Source of the DNA: Candidatus Saccharimonadota bacterium
GTDB taxonomy: Bacteria; Patescibacteriota; Saccharimonadia; Saccharimonadales; Saccharimonadaceae
Direction: 5' to 3'
Assembly: GCA_009785325.1 (NCBI GenBank)
Contig: WQWN01000001.1
Span: 62,001 to 126,000 of the forward strand
Length of the DNA: 64,000 bases
The notes under the pieces are model-generated. The model was given only the letters and a program-made list of their open reading frames with translations. It was not told the DNA's origin and made no database searches. A program made the position numbers and the translations under genes. Shown piece after piece: positions 18,035 through 26,230 of the stretch. Position 1 is the first letter of the stretch. Every line of letters begins with the position of its first letter.

Positions 18035-18843
18035 TGAAGATTTATTCGTGGAATGTAAATGGGCTGAGGGCGGTGGAATCGAAGGGTAAGTTGGAGGAGC
18101 TTTTGCGGGTCGAGAAGCCGGACGTGGTTTGTTTTCAGGAGATTAAGATGGATGAGGGAGCGGCGGGAGGTTTTCGGGAGAAATATGCGGGGTTTGAGCA
18201 GTTTTATAGTTTTGCGGGGAAGAAGGGGTATTCTGGGACGGGGATTTGGGTGAGTAAAAAATGTGTTCATTTGGGAATGGTGGATTTGACGGGGGTTTTG
18301 GACAGGGGGGAGTTGGTGGATGAATTTGGGGATGCTCTGAGTGAAGGGAGATTGATCGCGGTGGAGTTTGAGGGATTTTACCTGGTGAATATGTATGCGC
18401 CGCATACTAAGCGGGAACTAGAGAGGTTGCCGCTGAAGCGGCGGTGGAATGAGATGATTTTGAAGTTGTTGAAGGAGTTGGAGGAGGTGAAGCCTGTGGT
18501 TCTCGCTGGGGATTTTAATGTGGCGCATCGGGAGATTGATTTGGCGAATCCGAAGCAGAACGTGATGAATGCGGGGTTTACGAAGGAAGAGCGGGAGGAT
18601 TTTGATAAGTTTATGGAGGCGGGGCTGGTAGATACGTTTCGAGAATTTAATCCGGAGAAGACTGAGGTGTATACTTGGTGGACTTGGCGAGCGAAGGCGC
18701 GGGAGAGAAATGTGGGGTGGCGGATTGATTATTTTGTGGTGAGTAAAGATTTTATACATAGAGTGATTGGCGCGGGAGTACATGCGGATGTGTTTGGGTC
18801 GGATCACTGCCCGGTGAGTTTGACGATCGGAGGCGTGAAATGA
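18034..18843 (+). CDS. xth: Exodeoxyribonuclease III / AP endonuclease
   Basis: A 269-aa Mg-dependent enzyme that cleaves abasic sites in base excision repair. Motifs are SWNVNGLRA, VCFQEIKM (catalytic Glu), NMYAPHT, VLAGDFNVAH, and the C-terminal GSDHCPV (Asp-His pair). It starts at ATG 18034, sharing one base with the smpB TGA, and its stop overlaps the nudix ATG. The pairing with the adjacent MTH1-like sanitising enzyme makes an oxidative DNA-damage module. Confidence 0.94.
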   Translation: MKIYSWNVNGLRAVESKGKLEELLRVEKPDVVCFQEIKMDEGAAGGFREKYAGFEQFYSFAGKKGYSGTGIWVSKKCVHLGMVDLTGVLDRGELVDEFGDALSEGRLIAVEFEGFYLVNMYAPHTKRELERLPLKRRWNEMILKLLKELEEVKPVVLAGDFNVAHREIDLANPKQNVMNAGFTKEEREDFDKFMEAGLVDTFREFNPEKTEVYTWWTWRAKARERNVGWRIDYFVVSKDFIHRVIGAGVHADVFGSDHCPVSLTIGGVK

Positions 18844-19334
18844 GTGAGAAGATTACGAATGCATCACTAGCGTTTTTGAAGAAGGAGGGTGAGACGTGTC
18901 TAGGAATTAAACAGAAAAAGATCGGTGCTGGAAAATGGAATGGGTGGGGCGGAAGAGAAGAAGAGGGAGACGGGTCGATAGATGATACGATGGTGCGCGA
19001 ATGCGATGAAGAGGGAAGGTTTACGCCGACGGAATATCGGAAGGTGGCGGAGGTGGAGTTTTTGAATCCGTCAAGAGACCGTGAGTTGGGGCGGATGTTG
19101 GTGCATATTTATTTTGTGACGGCGTGGGACGGTGAACCGATAAGTACTGTGGAAATGAAAAACCCGACATGGTTTAGAGATGAAGAGATTCCGTATGGCA
19201 AAATGTTAGAGGCTGATTCTTGGTGGCTGAGAAAGGCGATTGGTGGGCTGACTTTTCGGGCGTTTGCGAAGTACGGTGAAAACTGGGAGTTTATGGAAGA
19301 GGAGAGCTGGATCGAGGAAGTAGATGGTTTTTAA
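18840..19334 (+). CDS. NUDIX hydrolase, MTH1/8-oxo-dGTPase-like
   Basis: A 164-aa pyrophosphohydrolase. The segment KQKKIGAGKWNGWGGREEEGD followed by RECDEEG matches the MTH1 group, which cleaves oxidised purine nucleotides. The NUDIX box carries one extra residue between the Gly-Gly and RExxEE parts compared with MTH1, so specificity may differ. The start overlaps the end of xth by 4 bp. It probably removes oxidised dNTPs, complementing the upstream AP endonuclease. Confidence 0.82.
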   Translation: MSEKITNASLAFLKKEGETCLGIKQKKIGAGKWNGWGGREEEGDGSIDDTMVRECDEEGRFTPTEYRKVAEVEFLNPSRDRELGRMLVHIYFVTAWDGEPISTVEMKNPTWFRDEEIPYGKMLEADSWWLRKAIGGLTFRAFAKYGENWEFMEEESWIEEVDGF

Positions 19335-19372
19335 CTTTTTTTGGAGGCGGTTTGGATTTGGTGAGGATAGTG

Positions 19373-19378
19373 TAGAAT
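19373..19378 (+). promoter_or_regulatory. -10 box of the HAD phosphatase gene (leaderless)
   Basis: TAGAAT, 6 bp before ATG 19385; a weak TTGGAT lies about 15 bp upstream of it. Confidence 0.65.
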
Positions 19379-19384
19379 AGAAGT

Positions 19385-20143
19385 ATGGAACAGGAGAGGT
19401 TGGAGCTGGATTTCGTTAAGGACGAGCGGCGACGCTTGGCGGTGTTTGATATCGACGGGACGGTTTTTCGGTCGGGGCTTTATCGGGAATTGATTTTTGA
19501 AATGGTGAGTAGTGGCGAGTTGCCCGATAAAATGAGAGGGGAGTTTACGGAAGCGCTGGAGAAATGGCAAAAAAGAGCGAGCGAAGAAGCTTTTGATGAA
19601 TTTATAGATGCGAGCGTGGTGGCGTATGAAAAGTATATTTTGGACGTGCCGTGTATTGTAGTGGACGAGGCGGCGAAGCGAGTAGTGGAGAAAATGGGGG
19701 AGCGTGTTTATACGTATACGCGCGGACTGATGAAAAGTTTGCGGGAGCAGGGGTATTTTTTGATAGCGATTTCTGGGAGTCAGATTGAGTTGGTGGCGAG
19801 GTTCGCGAGTAGGTTTGGGTTTGATTATTACGTCGGGCAGGTGATGGAGCGGGGGAGTAATGGGTTTTATACGGGAAAAATCGAGAAGACCCATAGGGAT
19901 AAGGGGAGGATTTTGCAGGATGTGGTGGAAAGAAATAATTTGACGATGAAAGGAAGTGTGGCGGTTGGAGATACAGGCGGAGATGTGGAGCTGCTAGAAC
20001 TAGTGGAGCGGCCGATTGCGTTTAATCCTGATCGAAAATTGTTTGAGCGGGCGAAAAAAGAGGGATGGAAGGTCGTGGTGGAGCGGAAGAATGTGATTTA
20101 TGAACTAGTGCAGGAAAAAGGGCAATATGCGATCGTCGAATAA
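19385..20143 (+). CDS. HAD-IB family phosphatase (SerB-like)
   Basis: A 252-aa HAD hydrolase: motif I FDIDGTVFRS (nucleophile Asp), motif II ISGSQ, Lys in THRDKGRIL, and motif IV VGDTGGDVELLE. The helical cap between motifs I and II is typical of the SerB/CicA-like subgroup that cleaves phosphoserine or phospholipid head groups. The exact substrate is not clear. It overlaps the next gene by 17 bp. Confidence 0.85.
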   Translation: MEQERLELDFVKDERRRLAVFDIDGTVFRSGLYRELIFEMVSSGELPDKMRGEFTEALEKWQKRASEEAFDEFIDASVVAYEKYILDVPCIVVDEAAKRVVEKMGERVYTYTRGLMKSLREQGYFLIAISGSQIELVARFASRFGFDYYVGQVMERGSNGFYTGKIEKTHRDKGRILQDVVERNNLTMKGSVAVGDTGGDVELLELVERPIAFNPDRKLFERAKKEGWKVVVERKNVIYELVQEKGQYAIVE

Positions 20144-20963
20144 TAGTGCGCGAGGGAGTGCGGCGTGGTGGCGGAAACAGGAGGGCGAGGCGCTGTTTCC
20201 TGAGATCGAATGGAATCGACCTGAGCAAAAAAGCCTGGCGGGAAAGATGGCCGTGATCGGCGGGAATGGACTGGGGTTTAATGCGGTGAGTATGGGTTTT
20301 GCGGCGGCGGAGAGGATAGGTGTGGGGGAGGTGCGGGTTTTGATGCCTGATGTTTTGAAGAAGAAAGTGCCTGGGGGTGCGGGGATGATTTTTGCGGGGT
20401 CGAATGGGAGTGGAGGGTTTGGGAAGGAGGCTCTGAGTGAAATGCGAGCGGTGGGGACATGGGCGGATGTGAGTGTTTTGGTTGGGGATTTAGGGAAAAA
20501 TAGTGAGACGGCTGTGGTAGTTGAAGAGTTTTTAGATTTGACGGGGCAAGTGGTCGTGACGCGCGATACAGTGGACCTGGTGATGGATGCGGCGGGGAAG
20601 TTGGTGGAGCGAGAGGGGACGGTTTTGGTTTTGACGATGGGGCAGGTGCAGAAGTTGTTTAGGGCGGTTTATTATCCGAAGATGGTGACTTTTAGTATGC
20701 AGCTCGTGAATTTGGTGGAGGTGTTGCATAAATTTACGGTGACATATCCTGTGGGGGTGATGACTTTTCATCAGGGGAATTTGATGGCAGCGAAAAGTGG
20801 CGAGGTGGTGACGATGAAAATCGAGGAGACGAGGTGGAGTCCGCTGACACTGTGGAGCGGAGAAGTGACGGTGAGGATCGCAGCGTATTGGGCGTGGAAT
20901 CCCGAGAACGTAATGGGGGCGATAGTGACGGGATGGAGGGAGTATGATATATTAAGGTTATGA
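20127..20963 (+). CDS. Ribokinase-fold protein resembling NAD(P)H-hydrate dehydratase
   Basis: A 278-aa protein whose segment GKMAVIGGNGLGFNAVSMGFAAAERIGVGEVRVLMPDVLKKKVPG resembles the NnrD/YjeF C-terminal domain (GGxxGxxGAxxLAAxAALRxGAGxV), an ADP-dependent repair enzyme for hydrated NAD(P)H. The terminal GxGD catalytic signature expected around residue 220 is not seen (the region reads PVGVMTFHQGNLMAAKSG), so the activity may be lost or changed. It is translationally linked to the HAD gene. Confidence 0.5.
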   Translation: MRSSNNSARGSAAWWRKQEGEALFPEIEWNRPEQKSLAGKMAVIGGNGLGFNAVSMGFAAAERIGVGEVRVLMPDVLKKKVPGGAGMIFAGSNGSGGFGKEALSEMRAVGTWADVSVLVGDLGKNSETAVVVEEFLDLTGQVVVTRDTVDLVMDAAGKLVEREGTVLVLTMGQVQKLFRAVYYPKMVTFSMQLVNLVEVLHKFTVTYPVGVMTFHQGNLMAAKSGEVVTMKIEETRWSPLTLWSGEVTVRIAAYWAWNPENVMGAIVTGWREYDILRL

Positions 20964-20993
20964 TAATTGTAACTTGAAGAAGCGGGGAGTAAG

Positions 20994-21365
20994 ATGAGTA
21001 TTCTCGATGTATTTAGTTTTGGTGGTGCTAGCTTTGACTTTCCAATATGGTTTAGTATATTAGCTTTCCTTACTATCGCGGTGATGGGATTTGGAGGTGG
21101 AGTAGCGGCATGGTTAGTAATGGATAAGATAAATAACAAGACCCAGAACAAGAAAGCTGTGCGGTACGTTATTTCTATAGGGTTATTGATAGCGGTGTTG
21201 TGGCTGCTAATGAGAAATATTAATGATTTTTATATGGTGTCTCTGGCTGCTGCAGCAGTTGTAATTACAATACGAACTATATGGTCAACTAGTAAAAATT
21301 CTAAAACTGTTGAGAAAGGTGACACAACCAAGAAACCTGACAGTGAAGAGAGACCAGAAAACTAA
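20994..21365 (+). CDS. Small membrane protein, unknown
   Basis: A 123-aa protein with three predicted TM helices (~18-42, 57-73, 78-95) and a charged, Lys/Glu-rich C-terminal tail (~98-123). GGGGAG 6 bp upstream supports the start. No family is recognised. The coding sequence is less purine-biased than the preceding genes. It converges on tRNA-Leu. Confidence 0.65.
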   Translation: MSILDVFSFGGASFDFPIWFSILAFLTIAVMGFGGGVAAWLVMDKINNKTQNKKAVRYVISIGLLIAVLWLLMRNINDFYMVSLAAAAVVITIRTIWSTSKNSKTVEKGDTTKKPDSEERPEN

Positions 21366-21413
21366 ACTTGATGAAAAATTGCGTGGTGGAATTGTTTTGG
21401 TGAAAAATTTGAC

Positions 21414-21499
21414 TGGTACCGCGGACTGGACTTGAACCAGCACAAGGAAATCCTTACCAGATTTTGAGTCTAGCGCGTCTACCATTCCGCCACCGCGGC
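21414..21499 (-). tRNA. tRNA-Leu (anticodon CAA)
   Basis: On the minus strand the acceptor GCCGCGG pairs with CCGCGGT (one G-U), the anticodon loop CTCAAAA gives CAA, and a long variable arm (GGTAAGGATTTCC region) marks a class II tRNA. The discriminator A is followed by an encoded CCA at 21414-21416. Confidence 0.95.
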
Positions 21500-21526
21500 G
21501 CCAATCAAAGTTTTCATGCTTAACTG

Positions 21527-21555
21527 TTAACTTACACGCCCCGTTATTGTATACT
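21527..21555 (+). promoter_or_regulatory. Promoter of the sortase gene
   Basis: TTAACT (21527-21532), 17-bp spacer, TATACT (21550-21555). The leader would be only ~14 nt and contains no well-placed Shine-Dalgarno. Confidence 0.65.
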
Positions 21556-21575
21556 AACTGAAGGATGAAATCCAG

Positions 21576-22871
21576 ATGTCTAAGGATCTAACGACTAGAA
21601 ATACATCCGAGCCTAACGATAAGCGACGGGCGACGATAGAGCTGGCGCGCCAGAAGGTGATGGCGTCGTTTAAGGGTGTTCCTGAGAATTACGTAGAAGT
21701 GGAAAAAGTAGAGCTTCCGGCTGAACCGAAATCGAACAAGCGAATGGAGGCGCTGGAGAAAATTCGACGAGACCGTGAAGAGCGAAAGAAGCGGGCGACA
21801 ATACAGGAAGAGGTTGCAGCGGAACTAGAAGAAAAGACTGATCGGTTTGAGACAAAAACTTACGAGAAGACATTTAATGATACTACTCAGGCGCCTCGAG
21901 TGAATGATCAAGAATGGAAAAAGTTTCATACGGCATGGCAGGATTATTATCAGAAATACTATGAGGGATATTATGCGTCTCTGGCGAGTAAGTCCGATAT
22001 AAAACGCTCTGTAGCGAAAGCAGAACGAGATACAGTAGACGGGGAAGAGGAGGAGAATTCGAGTGCGGTAGATGAGTTACGAAAGAAGATCCGTGATAAC
22101 GCGTCAGAGTCAGCGAAAAAAGTGCGGAAGAGCAGACATTTTGTACCGATAATTGCAGGACTGGCGGTAATTTTAGTATTTCTGTTTTTGCAGTATAACC
22201 GATTTATCTTTGGGGCGGTGCGAGCTTATGTAATGCCAGGTACGGCAGTGGCAGAGATCGTAGAGATTGATCCGACAGTGTCGGCGAACGTCGGACTAGA
22301 GCCGCGGTTGATTATTCCGAAGATCAATGTACAGGCGCCAATTATTTTTGGAATCGGGTGGGACCATGCGTCACAGCAAAATGCGATGAATTACGGAGTG
22401 GCGCATTTTTCGATCCCTGGAGCAAATGCGATGCCTGGGCAGGTTGGGAATCTGGTGATTTCAGGACATTCGAGTGGTGACGTGTTTGATCGAGGGAATT
22501 ATAAGTTTATTTTTGCGCAGCTGGGGCGGATACGAAATGTGGGAAGTACGATTTTTGTGGAATATGGCGGAGTGCGTTATACATACGCAGTGACGAGATA
22601 TGAGATTGTGCGGCCGACAGACGTAAATCGACTATTTCTCACTGGAGAAGAAGCGACAAAGCCGATGTTGACGATCATAACGTGCTGGCCGATCGGGACG
22701 GCGAGGGAGAGGTTGTTGGTCTTTGCGGAACAAATTAGTCCAAATCCAGCAGATGCAGAAATGAGCAGTGGAGCGATTGATGGCGGCGGGCAGCAAGTGA
22801 TCACTATGCCAGATGCGACACCGACGTTTTTCCAGAGATTATGGAGTTTCGTGACAGGGAATGGGTGGTAA
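21576..22871 (+). CDS. Sortase with long cytoplasmic N-terminal region
   Basis: This 431-aa protein has ~190 charged, mostly helical cytoplasmic residues, one TM helix (~190-208, FVPIIAGLAVILVFLFLQY) and an outside sortase barrel. Catalytic residues are His in VISGHSSGD, Cys370 in TIITCWPIGT and an Arg at ~377-379. The TCWPxGT form is that of class D/E-like enzymes. It should cleave sorting signals or form pilin isopeptides at the cell surface; no LPxTG-like substrate is encoded in the window. The N-terminal extension is unusually long. Confidence 0.9.
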   Translation: MSKDLTTRNTSEPNDKRRATIELARQKVMASFKGVPENYVEVEKVELPAEPKSNKRMEALEKIRRDREERKKRATIQEEVAAELEEKTDRFETKTYEKTFNDTTQAPRVNDQEWKKFHTAWQDYYQKYYEGYYASLASKSDIKRSVAKAERDTVDGEEEENSSAVDELRKKIRDNASESAKKVRKSRHFVPIIAGLAVILVFLFLQYNRFIFGAVRAYVMPGTAVAEIVEIDPTVSANVGLEPRLIIPKINVQAPIIFGIGWDHASQQNAMNYGVAHFSIPGANAMPGQVGNLVISGHSSGDVFDRGNYKFIFAQLGRIRNVGSTIFVEYGGVRYTYAVTRYEIVRPTDVNRLFLTGEEATKPMLTIITCWPIGTARERLLVFAEQISPNPADAEMSSGAIDGGGQQVITMPDATPTFFQRLWSFVTGNGW

Positions 22872-22872
22872 G

Positions 22873-23484
22873 ATGAGTTTAACGCGTGAGTATGAGTTTT
22901 TTGAGCAGTTAAATGAGCTACAGAAAACTCGAAGGTGGGCAGAGTGGGATGAGGTGTTTTCCGAGAGCGTGAGCGAGCATACATACAAGATGATCGTGAT
23001 GATAGATCGGATTTTTGATATTTTGGATCTGGATTTGGATTATCGGAAATGTGTACGGATGGCGATGTATCATGATTTTGGTGAAATTGGAATGGGAGAA
23101 GATGTAGACGCGTATATAGCAGCAAATAATATAGATATAATGACGATAAAGAAACAGCGCGAAGCTGAAAAAGTGTTGGATATTTCGGAGAAATATAAGT
23201 GTTCAAAAATTTACGGAGCGTGGCGAGAGTATGAAAAACAAGTGACAGTGGAAGCGCGTTTTGTAAAAGCGGTGGATAAACTAGAGACAGTGATTAGGAT
23301 TTTAAATACAGATGGAAAGATGTTGGAGCGTGCAGATTTTATCGCAACGTACGCAGATAAGGCGATAAAGAAATTTCCACGGCTGATTCCGTTTTATCGG
23401 GTGGTGAAGGCACGGATGCGAGAGAGGTTTGAGGAGCAGGGATGGGAGTGGAAGAAGGAATACGACACTCTGGCGAGCGACTAA
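22873..23484 (+). CDS. HD-domain phosphohydrolase, YfbR/HDDC2-like
   Basis: A 203-aa HD hydrolase: SEHTYKM (first His), MAMYHDFGEI (HD pair) and VKAVDKLE (final Asp) are in the order of the YfbR 5'-deoxynucleotidase/HDDC2 group. It may dephosphorylate dNMPs. I use ATG 22873, one base after the sortase stop; the in-frame ATG 22861 is an alternative. It converges on the PEGA gene with no gap. Confidence 0.82.
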   Translation: MSLTREYEFFEQLNELQKTRRWAEWDEVFSESVSEHTYKMIVMIDRIFDILDLDLDYRKCVRMAMYHDFGEIGMGEDVDAYIAANNIDIMTIKKQREAEKVLDISEKYKCSKIYGAWREYEKQVTVEARFVKAVDKLETVIRILNTDGKMLERADFIATYADKAIKKFPRLIPFYRVVKARMRERFEEQGWEWKKEYDTLASD

Positions 23485-24993
23485 TTAGCGGACTGTGAGC
23501 AACATGCGGACAAGACGGAAAGTAGTATCGTCGTCACGTACTACCGTATAGAGGAAACGGTCGTTTGACGTGATAACAACATCGAAATTATCGTGGGCAG
23601 CAGTGATGTCGCGGATATTGTTGCCGTCGAAATCGTAGACGATGAGACGATCGCCACGAGTAGTGTAGAGCATGAACGGACCGAGAGTACGAACCGGGAA
23701 GCGGGCAGGGATAGGTGCGGGAACTTCTTCTGGATACTCTGACTCACCGGGTGGCGATGTGGGGTCTCGGAAGTTGAAATAGGAAGCGATAGAGGTCTCG
23801 ATGTCGTAATTGAAGACTCGGTCGTGATTGGTGGCGATAATCTGACGAGAGTTGCCGATGAGAGTGAGGTCGAGAATCTCGAAATCGACAGTGAGCTCGC
23901 GCCAAACGCGAAAAGCAGGAGCGGGACGTCCAAAAGAAGGGAAAGTACCGCGCATAATGAGGATGTTTTGACCGTCGGCAATAATGGCGTGGTCGCGGTT
24001 ATAGTGGCGTCCGCCAGTAACGGCGAGGTTTTGACCTGTATAGGCAACTGTGTAAAGTATCGACGCGCCGCGTTCGCCATCACGATAGATGCCGATATTG
24101 ACGAGGCTGTTTACGTTAGGGACTGAGAGGAAGATGATAGTGTCGCGATTGATCTGGGTGAAGCTAGCGACATTATCTAGAAGAACGGCAGAGATTGTTT
24201 GGTTATTAACATCTGCTCGACGGAAATTGTTGTTTTCGAGCATAAAGAGGTGGCGACCGTCGTTTGATGCGATCTTCACATCGGAGAAGTTGAGGCGATA
24301 GGTAGTGGTGAGATTAATACTCTCACTAGGATCGCGGAGATCGAGAAGAATCCACTCTATGTAATCGGCGAATGTATGACGAATAAGAGCGCGGTTATTA
24401 TTGCCGCTCCACTCCATAATCTCGATCTGGTGGTTGGTGATTTCTGGATCGTTGAGACCAGAAAGAAAGCCACTGGTTATAATTTCGCGATAGCGAACTT
24501 CTTCGCTGCGTAGGTCTAGGAGGTGAAACGGACGATTAGGGTCGGTAAAAGTAATGAGGAGGAATTGAGAGTTAGGCGCAGCTGATACAGATGCGATGTT
24601 TTGATAGGTGCGAATAGTGGAAAGTTCGGGGTTTGATGGGAAAAGGCGAGCGTAGTTAAGCCAAAGGACCTGCCCGGGAGATAGGGTGATGTTTTTTGAC
24701 CAAGGCCCGAAACCTGAACGATAAAAATGAATAGAATGTTCGCCAGGAGCGAGCATAGTACGAGTATTGGTGCGGGAAGAGATTTCCTCGCCATTTATAG
24801 AAATTGTGGCGCCGGTCGGTCGAGAGCCGAACTGAACAAGACCACTCTGCTCGAGATTTAAGTCGCGTGTGAGACTATAACCCATCGTAATAAACATCAA
24901 AATACCAACAATCGCGACAACAGAGAGTGCCATGATGATATCTACGGCGATAACGCGGAGCCGATCTTTGCGGAGAGAATGAGAATTGTTCAT
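23485..24993 (-). CDS. PEGA-domain membrane-anchored protein
   Basis: This 502-aa protein has an N-in TM helix (~15-38), then a PEGA-like domain (VQFGSRPTGATISINGEEISSRTNTRTMLAPGEHSIHFYRSGFGPWSKNITLSPGQ, ~52-108) and ~380 residues of repeated beta-rich segments with NDRFLYTVV-, NNRALIRH- and DGRHLFML-like blades. The latter suggest a beta-propeller outside the cell. PEGA domains are usually surface-layer or envelope modules. The role is inferred; no catalytic residues are visible. Confidence 0.75.
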   Translation of the reverse strand: MNNSHSLRKDRLRVIAVDIIMALSVVAIVGILMFITMGYSLTRDLNLEQSGLVQFGSRPTGATISINGEEISSRTNTRTMLAPGEHSIHFYRSGFGPWSKNITLSPGQVLWLNYARLFPSNPELSTIRTYQNIASVSAAPNSQFLLITFTDPNRPFHLLDLRSEEVRYREIITSGFLSGLNDPEITNHQIEIMEWSGNNNRALIRHTFADYIEWILLDLRDPSESINLTTTYRLNFSDVKIASNDGRHLFMLENNNFRRADVNNQTISAVLLDNVASFTQINRDTIIFLSVPNVNSLVNIGIYRDGERGASILYTVAYTGQNLAVTGGRHYNRDHAIIADGQNILIMRGTFPSFGRPAPAFRVWRELTVDFEILDLTLIGNSRQIIATNHDRVFNYDIETSIASYFNFRDPTSPPGESEYPEEVPAPIPARFPVRTLGPFMLYTTRGDRLIVYDFDGNNIRDITAAHDNFDVVITSNDRFLYTVVRDDDTTFRLVRMLLTVR

Positions 24994-25007
24994 GGTTGAA
25001 TGAGGTA

Positions 25008-25013
25008 ATTATA
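25008..25013 (-). promoter_or_regulatory. -10 box of the PEGA-protein gene
   Basis: TATAAT on the minus strand, 14 bp before the ATG, giving a very short leader. Confidence 0.55.
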
Positions 25014-25086
25014 TCACAGTTTAGGTGCTGAGAGTTGGAAAATTATCAGAGCAAAAAGGCTTGCGTGTATAGCAGAAGCGTATTAT

Positions 25087-25092
25087 TATAGT
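25087..25092 (+). promoter_or_regulatory. -10 box of the DUF4367-like gene (leaderless)
   Basis: TATAGT, 6 bp before ATG 25099. Confidence 0.6.
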
Positions 25093-25098
25093 AAGTAC

Positions 25099-26127
25099 AT
25101 GATTAAGCGAGGTACAGACGGGAAAAAAATTGTCGCCATAAATGGTAGGTTTTATGACATGCTGACTGGACAGGAGATAGAGCGGAGAGGTAGTGGCGAT
25201 GCGTCAACAGGAATACATGGATCTGTACAGAAATCGCAAACTTTGAATCGGAAATTTGTGAAAAAAGTGACAGTGAACCCACTAAAGAAGCCTCAAACTG
25301 CGCAGCAGCAGATCGCGATGGATCAGTTCAGGAAAAGACTTGCTGTGGCACGAAAAAAGAACGAAGAGGCCCGACAAAAAATTCTGGTGGCAAGAAGTAA
25401 AAAAGTAGTAGCGCCAGTAAGTACGTCAGGAAAACTAGTAGGAGTAGAGCGAGTGACTGTAACTCCTCCAGCACAAGAAGAAGTGATGGAAGTGGCGCAA
25501 GTACCAAAGAATGTACAGTTCGCAAATGCGGTGTTAGCAAAAAAGAAGGCGGAGATGCGACATATGACAGCTATGGAAATGAAAGAGCGAGCGATCCAGC
25601 AAGCGTTTGAGCGGGAGAGGGAGACAAACCTACAAGCGATGGAGTCGAAAAAAAAGACGCGGATTGGGTTTTTCAGAAATCGAAAATTAGTAAGTGTAGT
25701 GTCGATGTGCGCGGCAGTACTGCTACTGGGTGGGTATTTGACTTATATAAATATGCCGAATATTTCAATACGAGTAGCCGCCATGAGAGCAGGGATCGAT
25801 GCGTCGCATCCGAGTTATCGACCACAGGGATATTCGCTGAATGGGCTCGTATCATTTAGGAACGGTGCTGTAGAGATGGAGTTTACGAATGGTGAGGGTG
25901 AAAGTTTTATACTGACGCAACAGAGGAGTTCTTGGGACTCAGCAGCACTACTACAGAATTTCGTGAGGCCGAACTGGGGGGTGGGATATACAATTGCGCG
26001 AGAACAAGGAATGACGATTTATCTAAATGATGGAAATGCGGCATGGGTGAGTGGTGGGGTATTGTACACGATTGAAGGAACAGGAATTACGAACGAGCAA
26101 GCGCGCAATATCGCGACGAGTTTATAG
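25099..26127 (+). CDS. Membrane-anchored protein with DUF4367-like C-terminal domain
   Basis: A 342-aa protein. Residues 1-200 are cytoplasmic, basic and partly coiled-coil (QFRKRLAVARKKNEEARQKI; EMRHMTAMEMKERAIQQAFERERETN). A TM helix (~202-221) leads to an external domain with GLVSFRNGAVEMEFTNGEGESFILTQQ, WVSGGVLYTIEGTGITNEQARNIATSL, the pattern of DUF4367, often found in anti-sigma or envelope-stress proteins. No sigma factor is adjacent. Function unknown. Confidence 0.7.
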   Translation: MIKRGTDGKKIVAINGRFYDMLTGQEIERRGSGDASTGIHGSVQKSQTLNRKFVKKVTVNPLKKPQTAQQQIAMDQFRKRLAVARKKNEEARQKILVARSKKVVAPVSTSGKLVGVERVTVTPPAQEEVMEVAQVPKNVQFANAVLAKKKAEMRHMTAMEMKERAIQQAFERERETNLQAMESKKKTRIGFFRNRKLVSVVSMCAAVLLLGGYLTYINMPNISIRVAAMRAGIDASHPSYRPQGYSLNGLVSFRNGAVEMEFTNGEGESFILTQQRSSWDSAALLQNFVRPNWGVGYTIAREQGMTIYLNDGNAAWVSGGVLYTIEGTGITNEQARNIATSL

Positions 26128-26218
26128 GTGACCTTCTGCAAGTAGTGAGCTATTTGGAGGGATTTTGTCTTAGTCTGCGTAGTGCACAACTACTCTATGA
26201 TTTGCTTCGGTGTAGTGA

Positions 26219-26224
26219 TAGAAT
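26219..26224 (+). promoter_or_regulatory. -10 box of gltX (leaderless)
   Basis: TAGAAT, 6 bp before ATG 26231. Confidence 0.65.
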
Positions 26225-26230
26225 CAAAAA